In this document: piece after piece, positions 62,832 through 64,000 of the stretch
Layout of the letters: the number at the start of each line of letters is the position of its first letter
Position numbering within the stretch: the first letter of the stretch is position 1
Assembly (NCBI GenBank): GCA_002341185.1
Contig: DDNP01000020.1
Coordinates: 123,026-187,025 of the forward strand
Origin: Candidatus Neomicrothrix sp. UBA2517
GTDB taxonomy: Bacteria > Actinomycetota > Acidimicrobiia > Acidimicrobiales > UBA8592
Reading direction: 5' to 3'
Length of the DNA stretch: 64,000 nt
Notes under the pieces: generated by a model
Seen by the model: only the letters and a program-made list of their open reading frames with translations
Told to the model about the DNA's origin: nothing
The model's database searches: none
Translations under genes and position numbers: made by a program

Positions 62832-64000
62832 TACAAGTTATTTAAAGATATTGGGAAACGACCATAAGCATCGTGATAGCTTAATTCCGTATAAGTAGGC
62901 AGATCATTTGGATCTATTTCAATACCAGCTTCGAATAGTGCTGCAGCGATATTGACTAGAGTTCCATCAGTCCCTTCATCGTTATCTGTTCTAGCAGATA
63001 GACCAGTAACTAGAGTTCGCCCAATACACGTATGCTCACCACCACCGAAAGCAAAGCCCCAAGGTTTGACATTCGGTGTTTCCCTATATGGATTAAAAGA
63101 CCTTGCGTCATCACCAAAAACCGTGACATCCCGATTAGCCGGTGTGAATAGACATGCGACTCGTTCACCTTCTTTGATCTGGATACCATTACTTAAAGTA
63201 ATATCTTGTAGGGCTATACGTAGTAAAGCTGGTGATGGGAGATGCAGCCGGATAGCTTCATGGCCGGCTTGTTTCAGGAAATCTTTATCAAATCTCTTTT
63301 CGTAATCTTCCGGATGTTCTTGAAACCATTCATGTAAATGAATCATTAAATGCGGAACTGCATGAGTTGTCGTTTGGCTGGAAGCAACGAGGTACAAAGT
63401 TGACTCTCGAAGTGGTAGCTCTTCATCCCAATTCTCGTCCCAATGTAAATACATTAAAGTAATTAAGTCTCTTGGCAATTCTTCCTCTTTCAAATTACCG
63501 TTTTTGAAATCGTTGATTAAGTTCTTTCTTCTCTCTACTGAAGGTCCGTAGAAATCTTCAATAAATCCTTGACGAATTTCAAGAATTCGTGAAATAACTT
63601 CGTCATGATTCTCTGTAGACCACTCTACTGTTGCACCTGTTCCTAGTTGCTCTATATAATTTCTGAAAGCATCGGTTCGTTCTTGGGTATCAACGCCATC
63701 TATTCCAGTTGTGACAGCAGAAATCCTTGCGAGCATCGTCCGAACTAAAGCACAAAGATCCGACCGGACTACTCCATCTTCATCCCTATTCTCTTTACAT
63801 TCCTCGAGGGCTTTTGATATTAAGGGAAGTAACTCTTTATGTTCGTAATACTCAAGTGCTTCTTTCCGAAATAAGGGAGCCTGTAGTCTCCGACGTTCAA
63901 AATGCACATCATGGTCAATGGTCAATAGTGAATCTCCGAAGAAGGGTTGACTCTCTTGATGTGAGCCTTGACGAAAATGTTTTGATCTTAGAATTTCGTC
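62831..64000 (-). CDS. Cytochrome P450, start beyond the window end
   Basis: The frame stays open to the last base; a TTG at 63925 is internal because the upstream in-frame residues (DEILRSKHFRQG, then GDSLLTIDHDVHFERRR) are a normal P450 N-terminal continuation. K-helix HEAIRLHLP (ExxR) and the haem ligand FGGGEHTCIGRTL are standard. The I-helix reads VASSQTTTHA, where the usual acidic residue before the Thr pair is Gln. It is followed on the minus strand by its ferredoxin. Substrate unknown. Confidence 0.92.
   Translation of the reverse strand, partial: DEILRSKHFRQGSHQESQPFFGDSLLTIDHDVHFERRRLQAPLFRKEALEYYEHKELLPLISKALEECKENRDEDGVVRSDLCALVRTMLARISAVTTGIDGVDTQERTDAFRNYIEQLGTGATVEWSTENHDEVISRILEIRQGFIEDFYGPSVERRKNLINDFKNGNLKEEELPRDLITLMYLHWDENWDEELPLRESTLYLVASSQTTTHAVPHLMIHLHEWFQEHPEDYEKRFDKDFLKQAGHEAIRLHLPSPALLRIALQDITLSNGIQIKEGERVACLFTPANRDVTVFGDDARSFNPYRETPNVKPWGFAFGGGEHTCIGRTLVTGLSARTDNDEGTDGTLVNIAAALFEAGIEIDPNDLPTYTELSYHDAYGRFPISLNNL

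Noticed and set aside
63923..63925. TTG as start of the last P450
   Set aside because: The residues upstream to the window end are a normal continuation of the P450 N-terminus, so the start is outside.
1..64000. TGA read as Trp throughout
   Set aside because: TGA ends many clearly normal genes here (for example mtr and gene stops in ATGA overlaps), so the code is standard apart from the two special sites.
17682..64000. A mobile genomic island
   Set aside because: I found no integrase, transposase, direct-repeat boundaries or tRNA; only one SDR gene has visibly different base composition.

Overview
The window comes from an actinobacterium of moderate to low G+C, most likely a marine Acidimicrobiia-type lineage (the family-level placement is inference). 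Three things support this. The block gcvH, FHA protein (GarA/OdhI type), MerR (FtsR type), DUF151 nuclease, second MerR has the gene order of the Mycobacterium gcvH-garA-Rv1828-Rv1829-Rv1830 neighbourhood. The first gene looks like mycothione reductase. leuA is of the long actinobacterial type and has a leucine-rich leader peptide.

Layout. Positions 1 to about 17.6 kb are housekeeping: mtr (5' end cut off), aroC, gcvT, the MerR/BFN/FtsR/GarA/gcvH block, a CDP-alcohol phosphatidyltransferase, a HIT protein, a DUF2079 membrane protein, two HAD hydrolases, leuS, a two-domain carboxymuconolactone-decarboxylase-like (CMD) gene, a membrane J-domain protein, a zinc ribbon, murF and an M23 peptidase. 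From 17.7 kb to the end there is a dense, mostly catabolic region: three cytochrome P450s, a 2OG-Fe(II) oxygenase, a phytanoyl-CoA-dioxygenase-like protein, a haem-oxygenase-fold diiron-type protein, five AMP-forming acyl-CoA ligases, two family III CoA-transferases, six intact SDRs plus one SDR remnant, two acyl-CoA dehydrogenases, three crotonase-fold proteins (one is menB), three MaoC-like proteins, two amidohydrolases, CMD-fold proteins, and a branched-chain-amino-acid-type ABC importer (48.1-52.9 kb) with a fused LivM-LivG. leuA sits inside this region. I saw no transposase, integrase, tRNA, rRNA or CRISPR array, and no recognisable transcription factor after 5.3 kb.

The most striking result is two genes that are open only if an in-frame TGA is read as selenocysteine (13100-13987 and 52970-53452). 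Both encode CMD/AhpD-fold proteins. In both, the TGA stands exactly where the second cysteine of the CxxC redox motif belongs (C-G-Y-U and C-P-I-U), reading continues to a normal stop, and a bacterial-SECIS-like hairpin follows the TGA (strong in the first, weaker in the second). Conventional annotation would miss the first gene's N-terminus and the second gene's C-terminus.

Other points: a 15-codon leader peptide with four Leu codons and an overlapping hairpin before leuA; a decayed SDR tail next to a visibly more G+C-rich intact SDR; a perfect 9-bp-arm inverted repeat just before the ABC binding-protein gene and a 15-bp-arm hairpin just after it; an uncharacterised internally duplicated protein between a ligase and the ABC genes; and a terminal P450/ferredoxin pair whose P450 has Gln instead of the usual acidic residue in the I-helix.

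How the genes fit together (inference): substrates imported by the Liv-type and EamA/MFS carriers, or oxidised by the oxygenases, would be activated by the ligases or CoA-transferases and passed through dehydrogenases, hydratases and SDRs in a beta-oxidation-like manner. The actual substrates cannot be read from sequence alone.
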